A stretch of 64,000 nt of DNA from Brachycybe producta. Lineage: Eukaryota; Arthropoda; Diplopoda; Playtdesmida; Andrognathidae. Below are positions 51,995 through 62,911 of this stretch, in pieces; position 1 is the first letter of the stretch, and the number at the start of each line of letters is the position of its first letter. Below the pieces are notes generated by a model. It saw only the letters and a program-made list of their open reading frames with translations. It ran no database searches and had not been told where the DNA came from. The position numbers and the translations under genes are program-made. The DNA lies in the NCBI GenBank assembly GCA_036925085.1, contig JAUPFP010000006.1:9477461-9541460 (forward strand), read 5' to 3'.

Positions 51995-53867
51995 ATGAAC
52001 ATCATGGCGACCTCAAAGAATAAAAAATACACAAGTACCATCGTTCACGTTTTGGTAACTCTTTTCGGAATTGCATCGTGGATCGTAGTGAATGGGGTCT
52101 TCCTGGAAGTTCCTATTATTTTCCATGAACTTCCCGAAGGAATGAACCTACCTTCGTATTTGAACGTTGTGGAACAAATTGCAAATGTTGGTCCGATCAT
52201 TCACGGAGTCTTACAGCGGTCATTTCCTCGGCATGTCCACGAGACTTCGACCACATTCGTCATAATGACTGTCGGTACAGTGGCCTGCATTCTTCTGGTG
52301 TTCACGTGGAACGTGACGGCCGTAATCGGTGGTAGTTGCCACAGTGTAGCTCTTATTACCCTGGTGTTTTTCCTTTCGACTGTAGACAGTACTTCTTCGG
52401 TGGTATTTTATCCATTCATTGGTTTTTTTAAGGAAAAATATATCATTTCGTTAATAATTGGCGAAGGATTAAGTGGACTTTTACCTGGTGTCGTATCTCT
52501 CGTACAAGGTGTCGGAAGAACGTCAATGTGCGAGAACATAACAGGTAACGGTTCTCGTTACATGAGCGTGATGGTAACTTCGCCTCCTTTGTTCAGTGTC
52601 GAAGTGTATTTTTGTTTTCTCTGCCTCGTGATGAGTATCAGTTTCCTGGCTTTCGTTCTCCTGCGCTTCCTACTTTCAATACAGACAGAGCGACGATTTG
52701 TATCGACCTGCGAAGACAGCCACACAGAAAGAGGCAACAGCTTGGAGGATCCGATGGACAAAGAAACAGTGAAAACGACGAGTCCGTTAACCACTTCGAA
52801 ATTTCTTTACCTCTTGATTATGAATGGTTGGATGTCATTTCTCAGTTATGGTGTACTGCCTTCTACTTCAACATATGCTTGTCTTCCATATGGCAATGTA
52901 ACGTTTCAACTGGCAGTTTCGCTCTCTTGTGTCGTAGGCCCGTTGGTTTCTCTTGCAACTTTTTATTTATGCACGCGAAAAACATCGATTTTGACCACAG
53001 TGATGATTATTGCATCATTTCTGGGTCTTTATCTATTTTGTTTGGCGGTTTACAGTCCAAACCCTCCATTTGTCGGAACATTCTTTGGACAGGCATTGGC
53101 GGTAAATATATGGAATAAACTTCAATAACCTTATTCAAGTTTGCTTTGACATCAGTGATCAGTGATCAGTGATTCCCAAGCAGAGTTCCGCGAGAATTCG
53201 CTAAAGCTTGCGAAAAATAGTAAACAGAACTTTTTTTTTATAGAAATAAAATTACAAAAAAACTCAAATTGTTTTTAAAACTAGAATAGTAAAAGATTAT
53301 GTAAAAGTTTTTTCATTGTAATATCTTGAAAAATAAAATATTTTATAGTTCAGTTTGAAAATAACCCGTTTTGGGGTCTTTCCATTAACATTTCATGAAA
53401 AACTTTTCAACTTTTTCAACTTTTTAAAGATATCATCATAAAAAAAACTTTCAGCATTAGCACAAACTATTCTAGTTTATAAAAACACTTTCAATATTTT
53501 TGTAATGTTTTTTTTTCTGAAAAGCATTCTCAAAATCGCAGTTTGGGAGAAGAGACCTTATATAGAATATATAGCCACTGCAGTGGCGCCATCCGGGCGG
53601 CGAAAACAAAATAAATATCTAATCAGGCACCTTAAGGTAAACTCATTTATTTCGTTTTAGGTAACCGTTGCCATTTTATGTTCTGGGACGGTCACCTACA
53701 CAAGAACATGTTTAGCAACCGTGTTTCGTTCTGAAGGCGTTCGAGCGCTGTTTTGGTACGGTGCCGCAGGACAGATTGGTTCGACCACCGGCGCACTTAT
53801 CATTTTTGTAGTCATTAACGTTTACGATGCGTTTAAAACTTACGATCCGTGCCAGAAAACGCAGTAA
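51995..53867 (+). CDS. Riboflavin transporter, SLC52A family, copy 2
   Basis: Exons 51995-53101 and 53661-53867 join in phase 0 at the same codon as in copy 1, and both introns begin GTAAATAT, so the genes arose by duplication after the intron. The product is 437 residues. It keeps NGVFLEVPIIFHELPEGMNL, PSYLNVVEQIANVGPIIHGV, GEGLSGLLPGVVSLVQGVG and, near the end, LFWYGAAGQIGSTTGA. The variable loop (about residues 230-265) differs most from copy 1 and is shorter. The first ATG is followed by a second at residue 4, aligned with the copy 1 start; either could be used. The 560-bp intron carries a family R repeat. The upstream 944-bp solo LTR may affect its promoter. Riboflavin transport is inferred from family membership; paralogues could differ in substrate. 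Confidence 0.92.
53255..53545. repeat. Family R repeat in the SLC52A copy 2 intron
   Basis: A diverged copy: AATTGTTTTTAAAACTAGAA and inverted TATTCTAGTTTATAAAAACA. Confidence 0.65.
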
Positions 53868-53919
53868 TGATTTTTTTTTCGTTATGGAATGACACATTTT
53901 ATTTTATTTTATTTCTTCT

Positions 53920-54115
53920 TAAAGTGGTTTAAAGTTGTCAACACCTCTTGAACTCTGATTAGATTTCTGTCTTTCAGGTGCAAAATGAAGAGAAATTTGA
54001 ATTAGTTTTAGAATGAAAATAAAATTGTAAGATACAATTATACAATAAATACAATTAAGTGGTTTTGATACCCTTCAAGTTTCTAAAAACACATTTGTAA
54101 CACCTTGTATTTCAT
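53920..54115. repeat. Family R repeat, fragment
   Basis: It shows CTCTGATTAGATTTCTGTC then TTTCAGGTGCAAAATGAAGA, with CCTTCAAGTTTCTAAAAACA at the right end. Confidence 0.65.
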
Positions 54116-54569
54116 CCTTTTGTCCTTACCATAGCCTAGGGTTCTCTCGTACCCCAAGTCGATCTCCCTTTTATTACAATTACAATTACAATTACAATTA
54201 CAATTACAATCAGTACTCTGCTAGCAGCCAAATAGGCCTATGGCAGAGGGACATAAAAGTCCATATGCATCATTAAGCATTGTCAAGCACATATATAAAA
54301 ACAAAATGAATATACAAATGTCAATCCCACAAAACAAAATTATCCCCATTCACCACTGCCTCAGGAAGAGAGTTCTATTGTCTTATAACTCTAGGAAAAA
54401 AACCAATAATATGAATCTGTACTAGCAAAAATCTCTCTAATTTTCTTAGAGTGGTCAGCTTTGCCCATATATAGTGCTTTATGAATATCACTGGACTGCA
54501 GTTTAGGACAATCACCACATGTAATTTTTCGAAACAATTTCAAACTTAACTCAGCCCTGCGATGTGCCA

Positions 54570-56980
54570 AACTATGCTATTTTAGCACTGACAGCATCTC
54601 AGTGACACTATCTGTAAATTTGTGCCTACCACAAACAAACATAGCTGCCTTACGCTGAACCATTTCAACTGAATGCGTGTGTGTGTGTGACAGAGTGAGG
54701 ATTCCATACACTGCAGTAATACTCAAGATGAGGCTGAACCAATGCTTGATAGGCAATAGTTTTAACTTGTGCTGGGCAGGTGCCCAATGTCTTTGACTAA
54801 AACGAAGCATTTGTAGAGCTTTTAAAGTAATAGCATCAATGTGTTTTTTTCAAGAAAGGTCATCTGTCATTGTAACCCCCAAGTACTTATAACACTTGAT
54901 ACTCCGAAGAATAGTGTCATTCATACTATAAATGAACACAATTGGATTTCTATGCCGAGTTAGCCTCATAACACTACACTTCCCCTCATTCAGCTGAAGT
55001 TGCCATGTAGTACACCATCTCTCAATTGCCTTCAAATCTAGAGCTAATGTTTCACAGTCTTGGATACCATCAACCTCTTTGTAATTTAGAGTATCATCAG
55101 CAAATAGTCTACAGTTGCTGCGAACTGTGCTGCTGAGGTCATTAATAAATATCAGGAACAAAAGAGGACCCAGCACGTTACCCTTGGGTACACCATATTT
55201 AACAGCCAACCACTCTGAGTGAGACCCATTTACAACTGCCTTTGTTTCCTATCACTTAAAAAAGAAATTACCCATTTGGTTACCTGCTCCCAACCCATAT
55301 GCTGCAACTTTTGCCAGAAGTTTTGAATGTGAAACAGTGTCAAAAGCCTTGCAAAAGTAAAAAATACCATGTCAATCTGTTTACCATTGTCTAAACTCTT
55401 CTGGAGGTCATCCACTACCAGGATAAGTTGGGTCTCACAAGAATGCCCTCTCAGGAAACCATGTTGGTTATCAGAAATGAGATTGTGAGATTTGAGAAAC
55501 TTAATGCAGCCAGAGTGTATGATATGCTCAAGAATTTTACAAACCACTGAAGTTAGAGATACAGGCCTATAGCTTGCAGCTTCGGACTTTGTGACACCCA
55601 GTAACTCATGATCCCACCAAAACTATAGCCTGGGGTAAAGAACTCTTGCTTGTCTCTCCCTCTTCTCTTAATATTCGAGTGGCAGATTGATACTTTTAGG
55701 ACCATGGTCACTTGGACGTGGTTACACCTCGCGGGTGTACACAGGTCCAAGGTATAAAAGACCATGTTCCTCTTTGTTCGGAGTTCACTCTTTTTGCCCT
55801 GTCTTTGTACGACATAGATCTTTATTCGTATCACATAATGGGCTCGTGGATGCACCTTTAATATCAAACGTTCATTCTTGTAATCTTGATGTTTCTGGAC
55901 AAGAATGAATAAAGTGTTTATAATGAGAAACTGCGTTGTCTATTTGTCTGGAAACTAATCCTTCTCTAGACAAGCCAGAGACACCACAAGGCAAGGAGAC
56001 TTACTGATCCTGAAGGAGCAACATCATCTTCCAGAACAAAGGAAGATGAACATCAATGGCAGCAAGAAGAGATGGTCACCATCCTTCTGCAGAGATTACA
56101 CCCCTATGCAGAAGGATGAACACAATCGATCACCATCTGACTACTTCTATAGCTCGAATCTTCTCCGCGCGGTCACCATGCGATCCAGAGAAGAAACGAG
56201 TTATAAGGTCATCATATCAAAGCTCACAACATATTACCTGACTTCAATATTGGGGTAACATTTGCTAAGTTCCACATACTTGAAACAACCCCATGATCCA
56301 AAGACTGCTGATAAATTAGCTGAAGAAATGGTCCCACTTCCCGAGCTAATTTTATAAGAACTACTGCATGAATTCCATCTGGCCCACACTTTTATTTTTA
56401 GTAAGGGTCAATAGTTGCTTGATAATGCCCTAAGTATTAACAATAATATCCCCCAAAGAATGCATTGTTATAGACTCAAAAGCCATAGGTGTGGTATTTT
56501 CATCTGCTGTAAAATACATCAGTATTGTTCATTCAACAAAGAAGGCTTCAATTCTGGGTGTGATATTAGTTCTCCATTTGCCCCAACAAGAGCTGTAATT
56601 GAGTTTTCACCAGCCCAAGAATGTTTGACATACCTCCAAAACAGTTTTGGATTTCTTGCAGCCATTTACTGAGTTTATTAGTTTTAAAATTCTTATGGAC
56701 CAATGAGAGTTCTTTTTTAGCATTTGCACGAGCAATATGCAAACCATTTGCATTCAATAAATTTCAATTACCTCTGTATCTATTTCTCCATAATCGCTGC
56801 TTACGATAAGCCCTTTTAACACATGGTGTAGACCATGCCAGTGTTGAGGCATCCCGGAATATCTTTAATGGAACAAACTTCGAGACCCCTCCCATCAGTA
56901 ACGAGTGAAAAATTGCCCAATTTTCATCAACATCTTGCTGATTAAAGTTATTTTTAAAGTTCTCAAGATTTTGCTGCATA
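54570..56980 (-). pseudogene. CR1 reverse transcriptase remnant
   Basis: Reading on the minus strand: ANVTPILKSG (56270-56240), then after the LTR gap SYRPVSLTSVVCKILEHII (about 55575-55520), DNQHGFLRGHSCETQL, GVPKGNVLGPLLFLIFINDL (about 55190) and the catalytic box RLFADDTLNY (about 55110). YKYLGVTMTDDLS follows, then HWAPAQHKLKLLPIKHW. Frame changes occur near 55230, 54850 and 54810. Confidence 0.85.
55591..56238 (+). mobile_element. LTR-like insertion in the CR1 reverse transcriptase
   Basis: It starts TGTGACACCCAGTAACTC and splits the codons between ILKSG and KSEAAS. GACTT borders both sides (left 55586-55590, right about 56239). It contains a TATA-like GGTATAAAAGAC near 55753, AATAAAGTG near 55907 and a 12-bp stem (CATCCTTCTGCA and complement) near 56076-56107. 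The right end is not a standard CA, so it may be truncated. Confidence 0.6.
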
Positions 56981-56981
56981 T

Positions 56982-57787
56982 TGTGACACCCTGTAGTTAC
57001 AGAATGGTGAAACACCCGGCAGAAATTCTTTTCTGTCAGTATGACATCCCTTGGTGCACAGATGTTCAGACTTGGGTGGCCCGAATTCTAAGTGAATTCT
57101 TGGAACCCAGTCCGACCATGAGAATTAGAAATAGTCCCAAAAATACCTTTTCTTTTAAGGTAATATCCCCAGCCCAGGGCAATGATTGGCCCAGTTGGTC
57201 AATCATTGAGCCCTGAGGTGACAGCTGCCTTTCCCAGGGGACCAGACAAGTGTGCTTGAGGCTTGAGTGTGAGGACAATTAGAAAATAGAGTTCAGAGAG
57301 TAAGTTTGAACTAGACAGTCAGAGTTTGCGAATTGAACTGTTAAGTCCTAACTTAGAAGACAATGTCTAGAATACAACAAAGAATTATGTAAATGTCACA
57401 ACATATCGCAGTAAAGTTTTTGATGTTTTATTTTTATCTACAAGGATTTGTGAGTGTTGTGTCTCTAATTGTGTTTGGGTTTAGCACTCCGGAAAATAAC
57501 GAAGTATCCAGCTGAAGGCACTCAGATATTACCTGAGTCTCTCCGCCTGGAGCCTCCATTGACTCAAGCAAACAGGACTGAAAATATATCGGGTCGTCAC
57601 ATACTATACAGGAAGATCCCTAGGAAAAGGCAGTCTTTTTGTTGGCCGTTACCAGGTCGGACCAGTAGATGTCCTGGCTGGTAAAATCAACCCCTAGAGC
57701 AGAGGCTGGCCCGCCAACAACAGAGTCGGCACCGGCACCATTGATTAAACAACAAAAAGGTGGTGGCAAAGGGCCAGCATCGTCACA
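56982..57787. mobile_element. Solo LTR in the CR1 element
   Basis: 806 bp starting TGTGACACCCTG and ending CATCGTCACA, with ATAT duplicated at 56978-56981 and 57788-57791. The first ten bases equal those of the insertion at 55591. A stem (GGGCAATGATTG and CAATCATTGAGCCC) lies at about 57176-57213. Removing it restores the CR1 reading across the site. Confidence 0.75.
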
Positions 57788-57791
57788 ATAT

Positions 57792-58486
57792 GCAACTTAA
57801 ACCCATCCCAGTTACACTTGTTATAAAGACTAACCTGCTTTATGGCTTTAACAGTACTCCTAACATTAACAGTGACATCACAAGTTACAGTGTGATGGTC
57901 ACTAATTCCCTCAGAAACCTTAACATTAGATATAATAAGGGAAAGGTTCATTATTACAACATCAAGAACACTACTATTCCTAGTCCTGTTCCATGGAGTA
58001 AATATCCAAACTTTCCAACAATGAAACAGCTAAAATAACATCATTCCCACCTGTAATTGAGCAAAGTTCCCAGTTTATGTTTGGGAAGTTAATATCACCT
58101 CCTAAAATTATAGCTGGGTTATTATGTGCATGATGAAGGGCATTGAGACATGAGCAAAAGGCAGCTATATCACTAATTGAAGATCCTGGTGGGCGATAGA
58201 AAGAAATTAAAAATACCATTTCCCCATTGAGCAGCTCTACACTGCAGCAAACTATCTCACACCCAGTCTCAAATGCCTGTTCCCTTTTGCTGTTAAGCAA
58301 ATTTGAAACTGCTATAAAAACTCCACCACCAGTATGCCCCACCCTGTCCTTACAATATATTGCAAAGTTAGATGGGAACACCTCTCCATTGCTAACATTG
58401 TCATCCAGCCATGACTCAGTTCCAAGTATTATTTGACAGTCTGATTCTTCAATGGCCGCAAAAAAGTCAGGTACTTTTCTCCACAA
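57792..58486 (-). pseudogene. CR1 endonuclease remnant
   Basis: APE-type endonuclease blocks are present: ILGTESWLDDNV, GHTGGGVFIAV, ISFYRPPGSS, IILGGDINFPNINW and, after a frame change, EGISDHHTVTCDV. The expected catalytic Asp/Asn block reads GGDINF. Confidence 0.85.
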
Positions 58487-58669
58487 ACTTCTGCAATTTA
58501 CAACCTAGATTTTCGTATTTTTATTTATAACTGACCCATGTGAAAAATTTCCTTTCTAGGATTCTGCAGAACCCTATCATCCTCTCAGCATTAATTCCTG
58601 AAAAAAGGTTATTAACATAATTCATAGCAATAATACCCCTTTCCCCAATACCACCCACAGGCCCCAACA

Positions 58670-59110
58670 CTACACTAAAAAATTACCAACAAATTTTCCT
58701 ATTTTTTTACCAACTACTTCTCCTGCACGAGTGTTAAAATGCACCCCATCATAACTCCATTCACCCCTGAAACCTACCATAGCTGCTCTCCACTCAATTA
58801 CCTGAACCCCCACCCAACTACAAGCCTCCACTAATCTGTCATTAACCCACTGGGCCCTGCAGAAGGCTAAGTTGCCTCTATCCACCCTCTCTGGGATTGC
58901 ACTTACACACACCTTAACCCTCACCCTAGAGCTAACTGTATGATGCACTAAGCTAACTAACTTATCTATAACTTCTGAGCCACTCTGTCTACATAGATCA
59001 TTAGCACATACATGCAGCACCACTAGCACCTCATCTGCAGTTTCACCCCGTACCATCTTATTAATATGCTGCTCAACATCCTCAATTTTAGCCCGCGGTA
59101 AGCATGCCAC
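58670..59110 (-). pseudogene. CR1 ORF1 remnant with SGNH-hydrolase-like domain
   Basis: 147 codons include VLVVLHVCANDLCRQSG (the GTND-like block, here CAND), KVCVSAIPERVD and WSYDGVHFNTRAGEVVGKKI (the DGVH block with the catalytic Asp and His). Esterase-type ORF1 proteins are known from the CR1 group. The N-terminal Ser block lies further upstream, outside this frame. Confidence 0.7.
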
Positions 59111-59640
59111 ACTAACTTTTCCCCTGGCATTTCTTTTGGGGACAGCCCAACCTCACATTACTGTCACCAACAATGACTACAGATCTAGTCTTAGCCATTT
59201 TCTTATTTGACTCACCCTCCTTGGCATACAGGACATCCTAGCCTCCTTATTCCCACCTACACATTATAAAGATTTTTCTTGGTCCCTAGAGACCTTCCCC
59301 AATGCATCAAATCTATTACATATAGGAGTCCTGGGTGACACTAAAGGGACCCCAACTAGCTTAGCCCCCTTAACCACAACTTCCCATCCTAGCCCCCTGG
59401 TGCAGGCCTAACTGGCATGGCAGCAGACACAGGCTCTTCACTAGGGGAAGGGCCAGCCTCAAATACAGCTAACATTTCTCTCAGCAAAGACACCACTGCC
59501 AGAAGCCATGCCACTTCCTGTCTCAGCTGAGCCTTACTAACAAAACCCATTACTAAAAACAAAAACCAAATGAGCCCAAAAATTAAGCTTGTAAGTGAAC
59601 CAAAACAGAAAAAAAAAAAAGAAAAGAAAAATAAAAAGAT

Positions 59641-60742
59641 CTTTTTTTTTTGAAAAATAGGAATAATTTTAAAAACTAGAAGGGCATCTCTCGAACTTTG
59701 CAGAGTTCGAGAGATGCCCTTCTAGTTTTTAAAATACTTTCTAGTTTCTCATAATTTTGTTTCTGATAGACAGAATAATTAAAGAGTTCAAAAATCGGCC
59801 CGTTCTTAGCAAAACCATCTCAACGACTTTTTAAATCTTATATAAATTACAAAAAAAAAAAAGTTTAAAGCCAACAAATTTTAATGTAGAATTATTTGGA
59901 TGGAACTTGACAGTTTATATCGATATCGACTAGAAAGTTTCTCAAAGTAACTGCCAAAAATGCTGACGAAAATAAAAATAATAGTCACAACAAATTAAAT
60001 TTCTAATATGTTACAAGTTCTTTTACCATATGTGTTTTTTAATTGGATCTTGATTAATTAGAAAATTACCAGTCAAATTAAAATTACAGCGACGCCTAAT
60101 CGTTATTGGGTTGTCCAATAAGTTATCGGTACAATTTATTTAAACACACCTATCCTAACCTATTTATTTACACACAAAACTGAACTCAAAAATTCAGTCA
60201 ATAATATATTTCTTTTTTCCTACATAATTCACGACCTTTTTCCGATCATTTCAACAATTTTTCAATTCAAGGCTTGAACAAATTGGCCCATATAGCACTA
60301 AAAGACTCACTGAACCAGTTTTTCGAGCTCAGTGTAGTTTTTTTTTTTGGAGAGAGCGTAATAGGTGGAAGCTAGGCCAGTGCTGCGTGGCGATTCTAGC
60401 AGAACTATTCAGCCAGTCTTTTAAATTTTCCAATTCGGTGAGATTTATAACTTGTGACCAATCGTTGTGTTGCTATATAGAATCACTAATTGCAATCTCG
60501 ATCACTTTTTTTTTACATTGATCACTTGATTCCTATCCAAGTTCCTCATTTAAAACATGATTGTGTGCCAAGGGCAGCTAGGTGGCACCAAACCCAAGAA
60601 TGTTGCAGTATCGCAACTGCAAAGCCTATTGTTAAGTTTGCAAAAGATATTGTGGGCCCTACTGGCTTGATTTTTTGTGTTAGACTTTTCAATAGGTCTT
60701 ACACATAGACTAACAAAAACTAAACTTTAAATTATAAAATTA
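59641..60742. other. Gene-free stretch with a family R hairpin
   Basis: 59660-59790 is a family R unit reduced to a perfect hairpin. 59800-60740 shows no gene or recognised element. Confidence 0.5.
59666..59735. repeat. Perfect 32-bp inverted repeat with 6-nt loop (family R)
   Basis: The arms ATTTTAAAAACTAGAAGGGC onward and their exact complement flank the loop TTGCAG. A transcript would fold into a stem of pre-miRNA-like length. Confidence 0.92.
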
Positions 60743-60980
60743 CTAGCTTTAGTGCCCAGCTTCGCCACCCAAAACGTTTCATACAATAAATAATCAAATG
60801 CTCATAATAAATCGTGAAGAGAACCTCATAACGACTTGAAATAAGTTGCGTTGGCCTAGAAATCGGTAGCAGAATGTCAGACTGTAAAAATTTCATTGCG
60901 CTCGCGTTATGCCGTTTGTGAGATTTCGGTGCTTCGGACATACAAACAGAATGACAAACTTTCAAAAATTATAGTATAGA
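60743..60980 (-). mobile_element. Short Helitron of a second family
   Basis: On the minus strand it starts TCTATACTATAATTTTTG and ends GGCGAAGCTGGGCACTAAAG then CTAG, followed by T. These ends are typical of very common invertebrate non-autonomous Helitrons. It is preceded by C, not the usual A. It abuts a family R fragment at 60990-61085. Confidence 0.65.
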
Positions 60981-60989
60981 GTAATTTAT

Positions 60990-61085
60990 TTTCTAGTTTC
61001 TAAAACACTTTCAAGTTTCTCTTCATTTTGCATCTGAAAAACAGAATAATCCTATTTCGAGCGGTGTTTTTATTTTAAAAATACC
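60990..61085. repeat. Family R repeat, fragment
   Basis: TTTTCTAGTTTCTAAAACAC, then TTTCTCTTCATTTTGCATC and GAAAAACAGAATAATCC. Confidence 0.75.
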
Positions 61086-61479
61086 TTCAATGAAAATACA
61101 TAAAACTTTTGGACTGTGCCTCGTTATCACAGCAACACTTCGCAACAGGTAACAATCAAATGCATAAAAACAAAATTGCAATGTCACGTAAATATCACTT
61201 AAGACTAATTATATTTATCTTGAAAATGAACTAAGTGAGATTAATAAGACACATGCCGTACGTTGTACACAATACATTCTCAACCAACTCCAATTGTCAA
61301 GAATTTATCTTTTGAGATTTGGAGTCCAGTAAGGCTGTAAGTGGTAAAATCAAAAAATAATCCATTTATTAATATTATAATTTGAAAAATTATTACAATT
61401 ATTACAATTTTATAAAAACAACAAAATTAGATTTTTTTAAAATTATTTTTTAAAATATATTATTTAAAAAAAAAACTGT

Positions 61480-61870
61480 TTTAGGTGGTTTTAAAGTTTA
61501 AACTCTGGTTATTTATTTCCTTTATGGAGGAAAATTAAGAAAAAGTTGTCAGTCTTTCATAAGTAAAATTAACAAAATTTGAAAGTGCTTTAGAAAATAG
61601 AAGGATAGCTATTGAGCTACCCTTCTAGTTTCTAAAGCACTTTCAAATTTTGTTAATTTAACGGAACTTTCATATTGATATCTTTTAAAATAAGCTTTTT
61701 TGTCAGTTTTATTTTGTAAGATATCAACTATGAAAATAATACTATTAATTGATTCAACTACCGTTCTAGTTTCTATCACACTTTCAATTTTTTTTAATGT
61801 TGTTCCGCTGAAAGGCAGAATAATCAGAGTTTTCGAAAATCAGCTATTCATAAAACATTTTCAAGCAACT
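61480..61870. repeat. Family R repeat with a 42-bp hairpin
   Basis: Arms at 61569-61610 and 61615-61656 (TTAACAAAATTTGAAAGTGC onward and complement) are near-perfect with a 4-nt loop. A second diverged half follows at 61670-61830. Confidence 0.85.
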
Positions 61871-62911
61871 GTTTTAATTAGTTTCAACGTTTAAAATTTT
61901 AGTTTTAATTTTGTATGATTAATTATTACTTATTAGTAATGTCAAAAAATTTATGAATTTTTCAATCAAGAAGACTATTCTCATTGATTTAAAAACGCAT
62001 TATTCTTTGGGCCTTAATTATTATAGAGCTTTGATTTTTATGCAATATCAAGCTAACTTTTCTCAATTCGTGATCCTAGGGCTAATTGTGAAGCAATGTG
62101 AACAATTACAATTATGCTTTTTCTTGCCTCTAACCAGGGGTGATCTACATTAAAGCTAATTAGGTTTGATCCCAGGGCCCAAAATTTTAAGGGGGCCTCA
62201 AAACATAATGCAAGTTGTGTTAAAATATGTATTAGCCTGAAAATAATAACTACAATATCTTAAACAATTAAAACAGTATATTTTTACTGTATACTACAAA
62301 CAACATTTATAAATTTTATTAAAAGTTTTTAAAAAAAGGGCCCCAGAAAGACCTGAAGCTCAGGATCCCCCAAAAAGCTAGATCCGCCCCCTGCCTCTAA
62401 CGGGTGTTTTTACATATGAGGAGGAGTCCCAGCACGCCAGGGTAGACGTGTTAGACAGGAACCAACCAGACCATACCCGTCAAGTGGTGACGGCTTGGAC
62501 AGACGGGAGATTCATGTGAGACATTGTTCTTGACATCCCTACATCCTCCCCGAAGGTGGTCGCGGTACCGAGCCTGTCATTTCGGACGGTGGGTACTCTC
62601 CACCGGGTGAACTCGCCCTGGAATTGTTATTTCACAATTGACACTTGGGCCAAAGATTGAGAAACACTTGCTTTATGTTGTTAATTATCATGCAAACATT
62701 CAAATAAATGTAATGTATTTAATTATGTTTAAATAAAAAATTATAATTTTAAAATAAAAAATTCGAAAAGGAGAGAAAAAAGTTGAAGTTTTATTTTTTT
62801 TCTTTCAATTAAGTGATTTTAAAAGAAGTTAATTAAATTAAACAATCATAATTAAAATTTGTTTATTTTAGTTTGTAGATTTTCTTCTTCATCAATTCAC
62901 TTACGAACACC
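61871..62911. other. Gene-free stretch before SLC52A copy 3
   Basis: AT-rich sequence, a hAT-like element at 62135-62393, an unidentified GC-richer block at 62402-62640 (AGGAGTCCCAGCACGCCAGG; GGTACCGAGCCTGTCATTTC) and the upstream region of the third transporter gene. Confidence 0.5.
62135..62393. mobile_element. Non-autonomous hAT-like element
   Basis: Ends CAGGGGTGATCTA and TAGATCCGCCCCCTG flank 259 bp. A perfect 8-bp duplication, CCTCTAAC, lies at 62127-62134 and 62394-62401. Confidence 0.88.

Larger units (their letters stand above)
54172..59590 (-). mobile_element. CR1-like LINE, nearly full length, with two LTR insertions
   Basis: The 3' end, at low coordinates, has (ATTACA)n. On the minus strand the order is ORF1 with an SGNH-esterase-like domain, endonuclease, then reverse transcriptase. 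Insertions at 56982-57787 and 55591-56238 break it, and several frame changes show it is dead. Two 5'-truncated relatives lie at 7229 and 46345. The exact 5' end is uncertain. Confidence 0.85.

Noticed and set aside
52612-53118. 168-codon frame in SLC52A copy 2
   Set aside because: It is an out-of-frame shadow of the transporter exon; the real frame has the family motifs.
62402-62640. GC-richer block as an rRNA or tRNA gene
   Set aside because: No tRNA A/B boxes or rRNA core strings could be recognised; left unidentified.
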